Below are positions 52,270 to 61,330 of a stretch of 64,000 bases of DNA, piece by piece. Numbering within the stretch: the first letter of the stretch is position 1; every line of letters begins with the position of its first letter. The position numbers and the translations under genes were made by a program. A model generated the notes under the pieces. The model was not told the origin of the DNA. It did no database searches and saw only the letters and a list, made by a program, of their open reading frames with translations. The stretch comes from Limosilactobacillus pontis. GTDB lineage: Bacteria > Bacillota > Bacilli > Lactobacillales > Lactobacillaceae. Where the stretch lies: assembly GCF_002940945.1 (NCBI RefSeq), contig NZ_PNFV01000001.1, positions 186,001-250,000 of the forward strand, given 5' to 3'.

Positions 52270-53094
52270 CTACTTTTCCTTTTGGTTTAGATCCTGATCG
52301 GCTGCTGCCAAAACCCGGTCAATATCAACCGTTGACGAGACGGATCCCGGGTGGTCGGTCAGTTTAAGGTGAACCAGGAATTCAATGTTGCCCTGACCAC
52401 CCTTGATCGGTGAATAATCCAGGCCCAACACATCGAAGTGATCATCATTGGCAAACTGGAGGACCTCCGCCAAGACGGCCCGGTGAACGGTATGATCACG
52501 GACAATTCCGTGCTTGCCGACGTGCTCCTTTCCCGCCTCAAACTGAGGCTTAATCAGGGCCACTACCTCGCCGCCCATCCGCAAAATCTTGGCCAGTGGC
52601 GGTAAGATTAGCCGCAACGAGATAAAAGAGACGTCGATGGAGGCAAATTCGGGCTGGCCGTGAGTGAAATCATCCCGGGTACTGTAGCGAAAGTTGGTCT
52701 GCTCCATCACCACCACCCGCGGATCCTCCCGCAGTTGCCAGACAAGCTGGTTGGTTCCCACATCCAGGGCATAACTCAGCTTAGCCCCGTTTTGCAGCAT
52801 CACGTCGGTAAAGCCACCAGTCGACGAGCCAATATCCAGGACCGTCTTACCCTGAACATTAATGTCAAAGACCTTTAATGCCTTGGCCAGTTTTAGGCCG
52901 CCCCGACTAACGTAGGGCATCTTATGCCCCTTCATATGCAGGGTCGTCGTCACTGGAATCTTCTGGCCGGGTTTATCGAGGCGTTCGTTATTCTTCCCCA
53001 AAATCTCACCAGCCATCACAGATCGCTTTGCCTGTTCCCGGGAGTCAAAGAGCCCCTGCTGAACTAATAATACATCTACGCGTTCTTTTTTCAT
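52270..53094 (-). CDS. tlyA: TlyA-family rRNA methyltransferase
   Basis: A 274-residue protein with an N-terminal S4 RNA-binding domain (RVDVLLVQQGLFDSREQAKR) and an FtsJ-like 2'-O-methyltransferase domain (LDIGSSTGGFTDVMLQNGA; DVSFISL; KPQFEAG). Homologues methylate rRNA; the old hemolysin label is not supported by these domains. ATG 53094 has AGAGGAA upstream. Conserved neighbour of argR. Confidence 0.94.
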   Translation of the reverse strand: MKKERVDVLLVQQGLFDSREQAKRSVMAGEILGKNNERLDKPGQKIPVTTTLHMKGHKMPYVSRGGLKLAKALKVFDINVQGKTVLDIGSSTGGFTDVMLQNGAKLSYALDVGTNQLVWQLREDPRVVVMEQTNFRYSTRDDFTHGQPEFASIDVSFISLRLILPPLAKILRMGGEVVALIKPQFEAGKEHVGKHGIVRDHTVHRAVLAEVLQFANDDHFDVLGLDYSPIKGGQGNIEFLVHLKLTDHPGSVSSTVDIDRVLAAADQDLNQKEK

Positions 53095-53106
53095 TACTCA
53101 GTTCCT

Positions 53107-53982
53107 CTACAATTTGAAATATGCTAAAAACTGGTCATAACCGGCAAATGAGCGGCCGGTCAGTTCACCAAGCCGGACCTGGGCATCACGAGCTGCTTGC
53201 AGAGCCCGGTGCAGCTGTTCTTCGGCCCCGGCAGTTCCCAACAAGCCGGGGTAGGTATTCTTATGCTCGCCGGCATCCTTGTGAACCGCTTTTCCCATCT
53301 GAGCGGTCGTTCCTAAGACATCCATCAGGTCATCGTAGATCTGAAAAGCTAGCCCAAACTGGGCCCCAAAGTCCGCCAAGGCCGCCTTGATCGGCTGTGG
53401 CTGGCCAGTAATAATGCCACCGGCCAATACGGCGTAACGGAGCAGGGCTCCTGTCTTCTGCCGATGGAGATAGCGCAGCTGATCGAGGCTTAGCTGCTGC
53501 CCCTCGCCCTCAATATCACGGGCTTGGCCAGCAACCATCCCGGCCGGACCGGCTGCCTGGGCCAAAGCCAAGGTCAATTCAGCGCGAATTGCCACTGGCA
53601 GATTGTTGTCACTCACCCACTGGAAAGCTAGCGTCAATAGGCCATCCCCCGCCAGGGTTGCCATTCCGGCCCCAAATCGACAGTGGTTGGTAGGCTTCCC
53701 CCGCCGCAGGTCATCGTCATCCATTGCCGGCAGATCATCGTGAATCAGAGAGTAGGTGTGGAGGAGCTCCAAGGCAGTCGCGGCGTGCATGACGTCTTCA
53801 TCGACCGACTTGCCAAACATCTCGACCGTCGCCAACGTCAACGCTGGACGCAATCGCTTCCCCCCAGCCATTAGCGAGTATCGCATCGACGAGTAGAGGG
53901 TATCTTGGTCAACATCAGCTGCCAGGTGATCACTGAGGTAGTCGTCGATCATCGATTTCAGTTCATTAATTGTCCTTGTCAT
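53107..53982 (-). CDS. ispA: Short-chain polyprenyl diphosphate synthase
   Basis: Condenses isopentenyl diphosphate with allylic diphosphates to farnesyl (or geranylgeranyl) diphosphate. The 291-residue protein has the first Asp-rich motif DDLPAMDDDDLRRGKP and the second QIYDDLMDV. It lies 2 bases after xseB. Chain length cannot be fixed from sequence. Confidence 0.95.
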   Translation of the reverse strand: MTRTINELKSMIDDYLSDHLAADVDQDTLYSSMRYSLMAGGKRLRPALTLATVEMFGKSVDEDVMHAATALELLHTYSLIHDDLPAMDDDDLRRGKPTNHCRFGAGMATLAGDGLLTLAFQWVSDNNLPVAIRAELTLALAQAAGPAGMVAGQARDIEGEGQQLSLDQLRYLHRQKTGALLRYAVLAGGIITGQPQPIKAALADFGAQFGLAFQIYDDLMDVLGTTAQMGKAVHKDAGEHKNTYPGLLGTAGAEEQLHRALQAARDAQVRLGELTGRSFAGYDQFLAYFKL

Positions 53983-53984
53983 GA

Positions 53985-54275
53985 TTAACCCTTCACCTGG
54001 TCCCCGCTGCCATAGCCGCGGTTTCCACCACCATTGTTGCTAGGATCATCGTCAGTGCCCTCGTAGACCCGCTCGTTACCCTCATCGTCAATTAGGTGAC
54101 CAAGGGTCTTCTCAGCGTCATTCAGCTTTCCCTGCAGCCGTTTGGAGAGCTTTATCCCCTCCTGAAACTGCTTTAAAGCCTCCTCCAATGGGACGTTTCC
54201 CTGCTCCAGCTGGTTGACGATTGCCTGCAGCTGGGCCAGTTGTTCTTCAAAACTTGGTTCTTTTTTGGTTGCCAT
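53985..54275 (-). CDS. xseB: Exodeoxyribonuclease VII small subunit
   Basis: Small subunit of the single-strand exonuclease with XseA. The 96-residue protein has the core FEEQLAQLQAIVNQLEQGN and PLEEALKQFQEGI. About 20 extra C-terminal residues are Gly/Asn/Asp-rich, beyond the usual length. Its ATG shares one base with the xseA stop. Confidence 0.96.
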   Translation of the reverse strand: MATKKEPSFEEQLAQLQAIVNQLEQGNVPLEEALKQFQEGIKLSKRLQGKLNDAEKTLGHLIDDEGNERVYEGTDDDPSNNGGGNRGYGSGDQVKG

Positions 54276-55615
54276 TATTTTTTCTGCTCCTTGATCTTAG
54301 TAATCTCTGCCAGTGCCTGTCCATCGCTGAAGTGCAGCTGAATGGACTGGCCAACCGCTAACTGGCTGGCATGGTTGACCACACGCTGGTCCTTGGTGAC
54401 ATAGGTGTAACCTCGGCCCATGATCTTCAGCGGACTGAGGGTATCCAGCTGCCGGATCAGGCTGGCCACCCTTTCCTGACGACGCTGATAGTCGGTCTGC
54501 ACACTCGTCTTCAGCTGTTTGGCCAACTGGGCAAGCAGCTGCGACTGCTGGTCAATCTGGTGACGCGGCGAACTGGCTGCCAGCCGACTGGCCAGCTGCT
54601 GAAGTTGGACCTTGTAGTTTACGAAGGTGTTTTGCTGTAGCTGGATCAGCTGCTGGGTAAGCTGGTCAACCTTCTGGGCATAATTCTCGTACAGACGGGT
54701 CGGCTGCTGAAAAATGTAGCTTTGGGTCTGCTTAGCCAGTTCTTTCTTGGCAAAGGCAATTCGGTTCTGCATTGCGTTGGCTAGCCGATTCTGGTCATCG
54801 TGAATAGCCAGCAGGGTGTCGGTTAGAACTGGGGTCGCCAACTCAGCCGCCGCGGTCGGGGTGGCAGCCCGCTGGTCGGCTACCAGGTCCGCAATCGTCG
54901 TGTCAGTTTCATGACCAACTGAGGAGATCACGGGAATTTTACTGTTGGCAATGGCCCGGGCGACCACCTCTTCGTTGAATGGCCAGAGATCCTCAATTGA
55001 TCCCCCACCACGACCGATGATCAGGGTATCAAAATCACCCCGTTCGTTGGCCCGGTTGATCTGACGGGCAATGTCAGCTGCTGCCTTTTCTCCCTGAACC
55101 ACCGTCGGATAGAGAACCACCTGGGCAATCGGGTAGCGCCGCCGCACGGTCGTGTTGATATCGCGGATAACTGCCCCATCGAGGCTGGTAACCACCGCAA
55201 TCCGCCGTGGAAACTGCGGAAGAGGCTTCTTCGGCCGGCTGAAGAGTCCCTCAGCACTCAGCTTCTTCTTGAGCTGTTCAAAGGCCACGTAGAGCGAACC
55301 GACACCATCCGGTTCCATCTTGTCGATATAAATCTGGTAACGGCCGTTACGCTCATATAGACCAACGTGGCCCACAACCAGGAGTTTCATCCCCTCCTCG
55401 GGACGAAACTTTACTTGACGGAACTTGCTCTCAAACATGACCGCGTCGATCACAGCCTTATCGTCCTTAAGGCTGAAGTATTGATGACGCTGACGAAGAC
55501 GGAAGTTTGACAACTCACCAGTCAGATAAACAGTCTGGAGGTAAGGGTCGCGGTCAAATTTGAGCTTTAGGTACCGGGTTAGCTGGCTGACCGTCAGATA
55601 CTTACCGTTGTCCAT
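54275..55615 (-). CDS. xseA: Exodeoxyribonuclease VII large subunit
   Basis: Catalytic subunit. The 446-residue protein has an N-terminal OB fold ([21 protein letters not shown]), the active-site region ([33 protein letters not shown]) and a long C-terminal coiled coil. It overlaps folD by 14 bases and xseB by one, so the three are tightly coupled. Confidence 0.98.
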   Translation of the reverse strand: MDNGKYLTVSQLTRYLKLKFDRDPYLQTVYLTGELSNFRLRQRHQYFSLKDDKAVIDAVMFESKFRQVKFRPEEGMKLLVVGHVGLYERNGRYQIYIDKMEPDGVGSLYVAFEQLKKKLSAEGLFSRPKKPLPQFPRRIAVVTSLDGAVIRDINTTVRRRYPIAQVVLYPTVVQGEKAAADIARQINRANERGDFDTLIIGRGGGSIEDLWPFNEEVVARAIANSKIPVISSVGHETDTTIADLVADQRAATPTAAAELATPVLTDTLLAIHDDQNRLANAMQNRIAFAKKELAKQTQSYIFQQPTRLYENYAQKVDQLTQQLIQLQQNTFVNYKVQLQQLASRLAASSPRHQIDQQSQLLAQLAKQLKTSVQTDYQRRQERVASLIRQLDTLSPLKIMGRGYTYVTKDQRVVNHASQLAVGQSIQLHFSDGQALAEITKIKEQKK

Positions 55616-56465
55616 GATGCCTCCATTCCGCCATGTCGACTGTCTGCTCCATCAGGCTAGCAATTGTCATTGGTCCTACCCCGCCAGGTACTGGTGTAAT
55701 CAGGCTGGCAATGTCTTGAACATTTTCAAAGTCAACATCGCCAGTCAGTTTTCCAGACGGCAGACGGTTAATACCAACATCGATCACCACGGCACCGGGC
55801 TTGACGTCCTCCTTCTTAATGAGGTGCGGGCTACCCGCGGCCACCACCAGGACATCAGCCTGACGGGTAGCGGCACCCAAGTCTTGGGTATGCCGGCTCG
55901 CTAAGGTAGTTGTCATGTTAGCATTGTTCAGCAAGGCAACCATTGGCTTACCAACTAGGATGCTGCGGCCAACGATCGTGGCATTCTTCCCGCTTAATTC
56001 TACGTGATGGTGATGCAGGATGGTCATTATCCCCCGTGGGGTGCAGGCCACCGGATAATGTCCCGGCTGATTGGCGTAGAGCCTGCCCAGGTTAGTCGGA
56101 TGCAGTCCATCTACGTCCTTATCAGGCCGGATAGCGTTGGTGATTGCCAGACCGTCCAGTTGGGGCGGTAGTGGCTCCTGAACCAGGATGGCATTAATAC
56201 TATCGTCTTGATTATACCGATCAATGGTTGCCATCACGGTCGCCTGGTCAACATCGGCAGGAAACTTCTTGAGGATTGACTTGATCCCCATCTTCGTAGC
56301 CCGGCGATGCTTGTTTCGCGTGTAAATAATACTGGCCGGGTCATCCCCAACAAGGATCACTACAATTCCCGGCCTGACCCCACGATCAGCAAGTTCGGCG
56401 ACCCGTTTGGCGGTCTCCTGATTCAGTTCTGCGGCCAACTGGCGGCCGTCAATTACTGTTGCCAT
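55602..56465 (-). CDS. folD: Methylenetetrahydrofolate dehydrogenase/cyclohydrolase
   Basis: Bifunctional enzyme linking 5,10-methylene-THF and 10-formyl-THF, the formyl donor for Fmt and purines. The 287-residue protein has the catalytic Lys region [14 protein letters not shown] (about 48-61), [10 protein letters not shown] (cofactor loop) and [17 protein letters not shown] terminator separates it from nusB. Confidence 0.97.
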   Translation of the reverse strand: MATVIDGRQLAAELNQETAKRVAELADRGVRPGIVVILVGDDPASIIYTRNKHRRATKMGIKSILKKFPADVDQATVMATIDRYNQDDSINAILVQEPLPPQLDGLAITNAIRPDKDVDGLHPTNLGRLYANQPGHYPVACTPRGIMTILHHHHVELSGKNATIVGRSILVGKPMVALLNNANMTTTLASRHTQDLGAATRQADVLVVAAGSPHLIKKEDVKPGAVVIDVGINRLPSGKLTGDVDFENVQDIASLITPVPGGVGPMTIASLMEQTVDMAEWRHHGQR

Positions 56466-56539
56466 TGCGCAAGTCCCCCTTCATAAAACTAAGAACTAGT
56501 GTCTATTTTACCATGTTCACCATGAGCCCCAAAAGTCCC

Positions 56540-56583
56540 TAAAAAGGGGTTGTAGCAAAACAATGCTTTGTCACAACCCCCCT
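56540..56583 (-). terminator. Terminator after nusB
   Basis: GGGGTTGTGACAAAGC pairs with TTTTGCTACAACCCC on the minus strand, followed by TTTTT. Confidence 0.85.
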
Positions 56584-56590
56584 TTCCTAT

Positions 56591-57001
56591 TTAATTTGCT
56601 AATTGACGTTCGAACTTTCCTAGGGCACCATTGATAAACTTACGCGACTTGTCATTACTGAAGGTCTTGGCAAGTTCCAGAGCCTCGTTGATTGCCACCG
56701 CCGTCGGCACATTATCCACGTACTGCATCTCAAACAAGCCAATACGCAGAATTACCAGGTCAGGCTTGGCAAGACGGTCGATCGTCCAGTTATCAGCCAG
56801 CAGGGAACTGATCTCTTGATCGAGCTCGCCTTGGTGTTCATTAACTCCTTCAACCAATGTCTTCAAGTATTCGGGAATCTGGTGCTGGTCATGATGCGGA
56901 ATAGACTGGTAGATCGTAGCAAGATCAGTGTCCGCATCCGTTTGTAGGGCAAACAGGACCTGGAAGGCCTCCTCACGAACCTGGTGTCGATTTAAACTCA
57001 T
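56591..57001 (-). CDS. nusB: Transcription antitermination factor NusB
   Basis: Binds boxA RNA with S10 in rRNA antitermination. The 136-residue all-helical protein has REEAFQVLFALQ at the start and PTAVAINEALELAKTFSNDK, then FINGAL near the end. It overlaps yqhY by four bases (ATGA). Confidence 0.97.
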   Translation of the reverse strand: MSLNRHQVREEAFQVLFALQTDADTDLATIYQSIPHHDQHQIPEYLKTLVEGVNEHQGELDQEISSLLADNWTIDRLAKPDLVILRIGLFEMQYVDNVPTAVAINEALELAKTFSNDKSRKFINGALGKFERQLAN

Positions 57002-57444
57002 TCCTGATCCCCCGCTTCTTCATCATCTTTTTTCTCACCAAAGATATCGTCTGGGTCAACGGTTTGGTCCTCGACCGCTGCCACGATACCCTTTACGTGA
57101 ACGTTGACCTCAGTAACCTTCAGGCTGGTCATCAATGCCACCTGCTGCTTGATCCGTTCTTGAATCAGGCCTGCTACCTTAGGAACCGAGATACCATATT
57201 CAACGTAAACATCAACATCGATTGCCAGTTCATCCTGGTCATTGGCAATCTTCACGCCCCGTCGAAAATCGGATCGGCCTAAAAGTTCACTGACGCTATT
57301 GGCAAGCGTGCCATACATCTTTGAAACACCGTCGACTTCACTAGCGGCAATTCCCGCAATGATCTCCAGAACACGCGGAGCAATCTGGATCGTGCCAAGG
57401 GACTGATCATCATCGTTGAGGATAATTCTTGAATCTTCTGCCAT
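56998..57444 (-). CDS. yqhY: Asp23/Gls24 family protein YqhY
   Basis: A 148-residue Asp23-family protein (IAPRVLEIIAGIAASEVDGV; VDVYVEYGISVPKVAGLIQ). In Bacillus, YqhY lies between accBC and nusB and affects acetyl-CoA carboxylase; the acc genes are not next to it here. ATG 57444 has GGAGG upstream; the longer frame to 57516 is leader. It ends in an acidic tail. Confidence 0.93.
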   Translation of the reverse strand: MAEDSRIILNDDDQSLGTIQIAPRVLEIIAGIAASEVDGVSKMYGTLANSVSELLGRSDFRRGVKIANDQDELAIDVDVYVEYGISVPKVAGLIQERIKQQVALMTSLKVTEVNVHVKGIVAAVEDQTVDPDDIFGEKKDDEEAGDQE

Positions 57445-57502
57445 TACTAGTCCTCCACTTCTCTTCGTCACCGGACCACCTAGTCCGATTTTTAGATTAC
57501 TT

Positions 57503-57530
57503 ATTCTATTTTGCACTAATCAGAGGTAAA
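57503..57530 (-). promoter_or_regulatory. Candidate promoter of the yqhY-nusB unit
   Basis: Minus-strand TTTACC (57525-57530), 16-base spacer, TAGAAT (57503-57508). Confidence 0.4.
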
Positions 57531-57546
57531 AATCAATGTCCCCGAT

Positions 57547-58221
57547 TTATTCCGCCAGGGTAAACGTGTCCACTGGTTGAACCCAATGATTGTACCAGTC
57601 ATGAATGACCAGGTCCATTCGGTGACTAGTAAAATCGCCAAAGGGTAAAGAACCGTTTGCGTCGATCAGCTTGACCACGGTGGCTGGGTCCCGCAACGGT
57701 TGGGCAAACCGGGCCACGGTGACATGACCGGAACGGGTCTGGTAGCGCTCATGGACCGCCAGACCGGCTCGAGTCAGGTTGGCTCTTAGCTTCCTTCGTA
57801 GCACCTGCAGCGCTGGGGAATAATAGCCCTTGACCATCACAGCCCCCGGACTCAGTACCAGTCCCGACAAGTGCCAGCCGATTACCGGCGTTCCCGCCAC
57901 CGTCATCTTCACCACCTGCCGGTAGCGTTTCTCTTGGTCAGGAACCAGGTGGAAATTGGGGCGGGCACCAATGATGTCCATGGCGGTAATGTGCATATCC
58001 GATGCTGGGTAGCAATATAGGTCCGGCTCCACATTCTGCAAGGCTTGGAGAACAAAGGCAATGTTACGAGAAATATGGGCAGGCAGGTGAAAGATCAATG
58101 ATAATCCCCGCCGGTCATCGTTAGCTGCAGTCAGGTAAGGGTCCACTGCTTCCTGATGGGCAAGCAAGGCCTGATGTCCCCGCTGGTCAATTTCAGCATA
58201 GAGTTTTTGCAGGTTGTCCAT
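57547..58221 (-). CDS. 2H phosphoesterase-like protein
   Basis: A 224-residue protein with two HxT motifs, DMHITAMDI (H77, T79) and SGHVTVARF (H166, T168). Their spacing is typical of the 2H phosphoesterase superfamily, which includes RNA ligase/cyclic phosphodiesterase enzymes acting on 2',3'-cyclic ends or cyclic nucleotides. The substrate here is unknown. ATG 58221 is preferred to GTG 58224. It overlaps or abuts the pepP stop, so the two are coupled. Confidence 0.82.
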   Translation of the reverse strand: MDNLQKLYAEIDQRGHQALLAHQEAVDPYLTAANDDRRGLSLIFHLPAHISRNIAFVLQALQNVEPDLYCYPASDMHITAMDIIGARPNFHLVPDQEKRYRQVVKMTVAGTPVIGWHLSGLVLSPGAVMVKGYYSPALQVLRRKLRANLTRAGLAVHERYQTRSGHVTVARFAQPLRDPATVVKLIDANGSLPFGDFTSHRMDLVIHDWYNHWVQPVDTFTLAE

Positions 58222-58223
58222 CA

Positions 58224-59300
58224 CTAGTCGCCCACAATCATCAGGTCGGTTGGGGCCTTTGTCAGCACCAGCGGACCACCATGGGTCACCACAACATCGT
58301 CCTCGATCCGGACCCCACCGATCGTTGGAATGTAGATTCCCGGTTCGACCGTAATTACCTCGTTGTTATGAAGCTCGACATCCGTAGTTGCTGGGCCATA
58401 GCTGGCCGGCAGCTCATGAACAGCCAGCCCGATGCCATGTCCCATCCCGTGGTTAAACTCATCATCGTAGCCGGCCTCAGCAATCAGCTGACGTCCGTAT
58501 GCATCCAGATCATTACCGTGGATACCAACCCTGATGTGGTCAATTACCTGCTGACGAGCGGTGTTGACAATTTCGTAGACATCGCGCAGCTCAGGATCAA
58601 TCGAACCAACCGCAAACGTTCGGGTCATGTCAGCAGTATAGCCGTCGACGAAGTAGCCAAAATCCAGAGTTACCACGTCACCATCATCAATTATCCGGTT
58701 CCCCGCTGTAGCGTGTGGCTTGGCTGCATTTTCCCCACTAGCCATAATAGTCGGGAAAGAGGCACCACTGGCCCCATGCTCCTTCATCCAATAGTCCAGC
58801 TGGTTCGCCAACTGGCGCTCCGTCATTCCGGGATGGGCCTGTTCCAGCACATACTGGTAGCCCTGGGTCTGCAGGTCGGCAGCCCGCTGGAGTTTGGCCA
58901 GTTCACCACTGTCCTTGATCATCCGCATCTTCTCAATCAGGTTGGTGAAGGGAACAATGTCAGCTACCATTACCTCATCTAGGACGTCATAAAGCCGGTA
59001 AGAAATGGTGTCCTCATAACCAAGAACCGTTACTTTGAGGGCCTGGCAGATCTTGTTGAGGGCCCCGTAATAGTCCCGAGTGATTGTCGCTACCACCTCA
59101 TCACTGTCAAATTCCTCCAAGGCCAACTGGTAGCGGTCGTCAGTGACAATGATGGCATCGTTGGCAGTTACCAGCAGATAGCCGTCTCCCGCCATCAGGT
59201 TAAAGCCGGTCAGGTAGAGGATGTTCTCATGGTTTGTCACCAGAAAGGCATCAATGTAGAGCTTGGGCAGGCGGTTTTGCAGGCGTTCAATTCGTGTCAT
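58224..59300 (-). CDS. pepP: M24-family Xaa-Pro peptidase
   Basis: Metallopeptidase that removes N-terminal residues before proline or splits Xaa-Pro dipeptides. The 358-residue protein has a creatinase-like N-terminal domain (TNHENILYLTGF) and a pita-bread domain. Metal ligands lie in VTLDFGYFVDGYTADMTRT, GHGIGLAVHE, TVEPGIYIP and GVRIEDDV. ATG 59300 has GGAGG upstream; the frame to 59333 lies in the terminator. Aminopeptidase P versus prolidase cannot be decided, so the symbol is provisional. Confidence 0.93.
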   Translation of the reverse strand: MTRIERLQNRLPKLYIDAFLVTNHENILYLTGFNLMAGDGYLLVTANDAIIVTDDRYQLALEEFDSDEVVATITRDYYGALNKICQALKVTVLGYEDTISYRLYDVLDEVMVADIVPFTNLIEKMRMIKDSGELAKLQRAADLQTQGYQYVLEQAHPGMTERQLANQLDYWMKEHGASGASFPTIMASGENAAKPHATAGNRIIDDGDVVTLDFGYFVDGYTADMTRTFAVGSIDPELRDVYEIVNTARQQVIDHIRVGIHGNDLDAYGRQLIAEAGYDDEFNHGMGHGIGLAVHELPASYGPATTDVELHNNEVITVEPGIYIPTIGGVRIEDDVVVTHGGPLVLTKAPTDLMIVGD

Positions 59301-59321
59301 TATGAATCCTCCATTTTGGTA

Positions 59322-59355
59322 CAAAAAAAGCACCGCGCAAGGCAGTGCTTTTTAT
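59322..59355. terminator. Terminator of rplU-prp-rpmA
   Basis: AAAAAAAGCAC pairs with GTGCTTTTTATT, directly after the rpmA stop. Confidence 0.85.
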
Positions 59356-59357
59356 TA

Positions 59358-59639
59358 TTATTCGGCAACTGGGTAAACAGATACCTTCCGCTTGCTGCGG
59401 CCCATGCGTTCAAACTTAACAACACCGGCTACCTTAGCGTAAAGGGTATCATCACCACCACGGCCCACGTTTTCACCTGGGTTGATGTGCGTACCACGTT
59501 GACGGTAGATGATTGAACCAGCAGTAACTACTGAACCATCAGCAGCCTTGGTCCCCAGACGACGACCAGCTGAGTTCCGACCGTTGGCAGTGGAACCGCC
59601 CCCTTTGTGGTGGGAGAAGAATTGCAAATCCATAATCAT
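59358..59639 (-). CDS. rpmA: 50S ribosomal protein L27 with cleavable N-terminus
   Basis: L27 reaches the peptidyl-transferase centre through its N-terminus. The 93-residue precursor begins [20 protein letters not shown]. The LQFF before SHHKGG matches the Firmicutes motif cut by Prp, which exposes the functional end. ATG 59639 is chosen because GGAGG is 9 bases upstream; MDLQ at 59633 is possible. It is the last gene of rplU-prp-rpmA. Confidence 0.98.
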   Translation of the reverse strand: MIMDLQFFSHHKGGGSTANGRNSAGRRLGTKAADGSVVTAGSIIYRQRGTHINPGENVGRGGDDTLYAKVAGVVKFERMGRSKRKVSVYPVAE

Positions 59640-59662
59640 AGTTGTTCACCTCCAGCAATGAA

Positions 59663-59986
59663 CTAATTTAACATTTTAACTTCAATGTTGTCAGGATAGC
59701 TCTCCTGGATGTCCAATAGGCCATTCAAGAGGGTCTCCAGCAGGAGCTGACTGTCATGGTCACTCCTTAGTCCGGTGACCTTAAGAAAGCCACCGTTGTC
59801 ATTATCGCTCGTAATTACCGGATGGGCCTGAACCAGCTTGTCCAGACCATTGATCACAGAGATCGATAATGCCGAAACCGCCGCACACACGATATCCTGG
59901 CCATATGGGCCAGCATCGGCGTGGCCGGTGATCTGAAATGCGGTGATCCGCCGATCCGAATCTAAATTGAAATGGGCCCGAATCAT
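59663..59986 (-). CDS. prp: Ribosomal-processing cysteine protease Prp
   Basis: Cleaves the L27 N-terminal extension. The 107-residue protein has the catalytic dyad in TGHADAGPYGQDIVCAAVSAL: H22 and C34, the positions known for S. aureus Prp. It lies between rplU and its substrate gene rpmA. GGGGTGAG precedes the ATG. Confidence 0.96.
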   Translation of the reverse strand: MIRAHFNLDSDRRITAFQITGHADAGPYGQDIVCAAVSALSISVINGLDKLVQAHPVITSDNDNGGFLKVTGLRSDHDSQLLLETLLNGLLDIQESYPDNIEVKMLN

Positions 59987-60001
59987 TGTCTCACCCCCGC
60001 A

Positions 60002-60310
60002 TTAAGCGTTGATCTTGTTGATCGTAACCTTGGTGTATGGTTGACGGTGACCCTGCTTAGTGTGGGTGTGCTTCTTTGGCTTGTACTTGAAGGTAACAAC
60101 CTTCTTTTCCTTGCCTTGCTTGTCAACAGTACCTTCAACAGCAGCACCATCAACGAATGGCGTACCGATCTTGGTATCATCGCCGCTGACCAGAACAACC
60201 TTATCAAAGGTTACCTTGTCACCCTGCTTAGCATCAAGCTTTTCAACAAAGATTGACTTACCTTCTTCAACCTTGTATTGCTTGCCACCAGTAACAATAA
60301 TTGCGTACAT
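60002..60310 (-). CDS. rplU: 50S ribosomal protein L21
   Basis: A 102-residue large-subunit protein: [17 protein letters not shown] at the start and [20 protein letters not shown] near the end. The start at 60310 follows GGAGGTG; the longer frame to 60349 is in the leader. First gene of rplU-prp-rpmA. Confidence 0.98.
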   Translation of the reverse strand: MYAIIVTGGKQYKVEEGKSIFVEKLDAKQGDKVTFDKVVLVSGDDTKIGTPFVDGAAVEGTVDKQGKEKKVVTFKYKPKKHTHTKQGHRQPYTKVTINKINA

Positions 60311-60408
60311 ATTGTGCACCTCCTTAGTATCTAAGACTCGCCGAATCAAGCAGCAAATGCTTTAAACTTGATAGCGCGCGGTTGTAGTTGTTGGTTCACA
60401 AATACAAC
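60311..60408 (-). ncRNA. L21 mRNA leader
   Basis: About 98 transcribed bases precede rplU. Just before the start codon is CTTAGATACTAAGGAGG, where CTTAG-ATA-CTAAG (plus-strand 60323-60335) can form a hairpin whose 3' arm runs into the Shine-Dalgarno. This resembles the conserved end of the L21 leaders of Firmicutes and suggests feedback on translation. Confidence 0.6.
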
Positions 60409-60414
60409 GTTTGT

Positions 60415-60443
60415 ATGATAGCAAATTTTATCGCGCCCGTCAA
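60415..60443 (-). promoter_or_regulatory. rplU promoter
   Basis: Minus-strand TTGACG (60438-60443), 17-base spacer, TATCAT (60415-60420). Confidence 0.7.
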
Positions 60444-60451
60444 CAAAAAAT

Positions 60452-60484
60452 CAAAAAGAAAACAGCCGTCACAATAACGGCTGC
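60452..60484 (-). terminator. Terminator of the TetR gene
   Basis: CAGCCGT pairs with ACGGCTG around a 7-base loop. On the minus strand it is followed by TTTTCTTTTTGATTTTTTG. Confidence 0.85.
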
Positions 60485-60501
60485 CGAACAACTTCTCGGG
60501 G

Positions 60502-61146
60502 TCAGATCTCTTCGACGACTGAGTCCCTTTCGCCACTAAAGAAGCCCACAAGTGATGCCCCATCGTTGTTTAATTGGTTGAACATCTTGGCAGTGCTCTG
60601 GGTCATGTAACGGGATGTATAGATCATCCCGTCTTCGAGCCAGTGGCTGATCAGGCCAAGAAATGCCGAACCAATGAAGGAAATCTGCAAATTTAAAGGA
60701 ACTTCAAGCTGTTTCTGATTATCTGTAATAACATTACCATAAGTGGTTAAGTAATTGGCTAGGCGGTTATAGAATCGCTCGTAGAAACCATTATCGTTTT
60801 CATCATTCAAAAGAACATCAAAAATATCGGCATTGTTTTCAATATACTGGAATGCCTTCTGCAGAGAAATCACCTGCACTGTCCGCTCTTTTGACAAGCC
60901 AAATTTCTCACTATCCACCATCACCTGTGCAAAGAAATCATCGAGAATATCCTTCATCGCGGACTCAATAAAATCCTGCTTATCGCGGTAGTGAAGATAG
61001 AAAGTTCCGCGGGTGATGTTGGCAGTTTCGGTAATCTTCTGCACGCTGATGTTTTCAATTTTGTCACGACGCATCAGATAAACAAGAGCCTTGCGCAGAC
61101 TGTTACGGGTCTTGATTACGCGCGGATCTGTTTTATTAACAGCCAT
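60502..61146 (-). CDS. TetR/AcrR-family regulator
   Basis: A 214-residue repressor. The N-terminal helix-turn-helix (ISVQKITETANITRGTFYLHYRDK, positions about 33-56) is classic TetR. The C-terminal half is a helical ligand/dimer domain of the type seen in TetR_C_7-like DNA-binding proteins of lactobacilli. No transporter or enzyme lies beside it, so its target is elsewhere or itself. A palindrome over its own -35 suggests autoregulation. Confidence 0.92.
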   Translation of the reverse strand: MAVNKTDPRVIKTRNSLRKALVYLMRRDKIENISVQKITETANITRGTFYLHYRDKQDFIESAMKDILDDFFAQVMVDSEKFGLSKERTVQVISLQKAFQYIENNADIFDVLLNDENDNGFYERFYNRLANYLTTYGNVITDNQKQLEVPLNLQISFIGSAFLGLISHWLEDGMIYTSRYMTQSTAKMFNQLNNDGASLVGFFSGERDSVVEEI

Positions 61147-61210
61147 AAATCATCATCCCTCCATTGCTAAGCTTAAGTTCCCCCTTACTTCTATACTTCT
61201 ACCAATTCAT

Positions 61211-61254
61211 AGTATAGTGGCCTTGAAAACGCTTTGTCAAACAAAATAGCGTTT
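61211..61254 (-). promoter_or_regulatory. TetR-gene promoter with candidate operator
   Basis: Minus-strand TTGACA (61235-61240), 18-base spacer, TATACT (61211-61216). AAACGCT (61227-61233) and AGCGTTT (61248-61254) form an inverted repeat bracketing the -35, a likely TetR operator. Confidence 0.6.
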
Positions 61255-61289
61255 ATCCTAATAAAAAATTTATGTTAACTAAGCAAATA

Positions 61290-61319
61290 TTGACACGACC
61301 GCCTCGAAGATTATATACT
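61290..61319 (+). promoter_or_regulatory. tRNA-Arg promoter
   Basis: TTGACA (61290-61295), 18-base spacer, TATACT (61314-61319); the tRNA starts at 61331. Confidence 0.7.
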
Positions 61320-61330
61320 GGATCCTGTCT

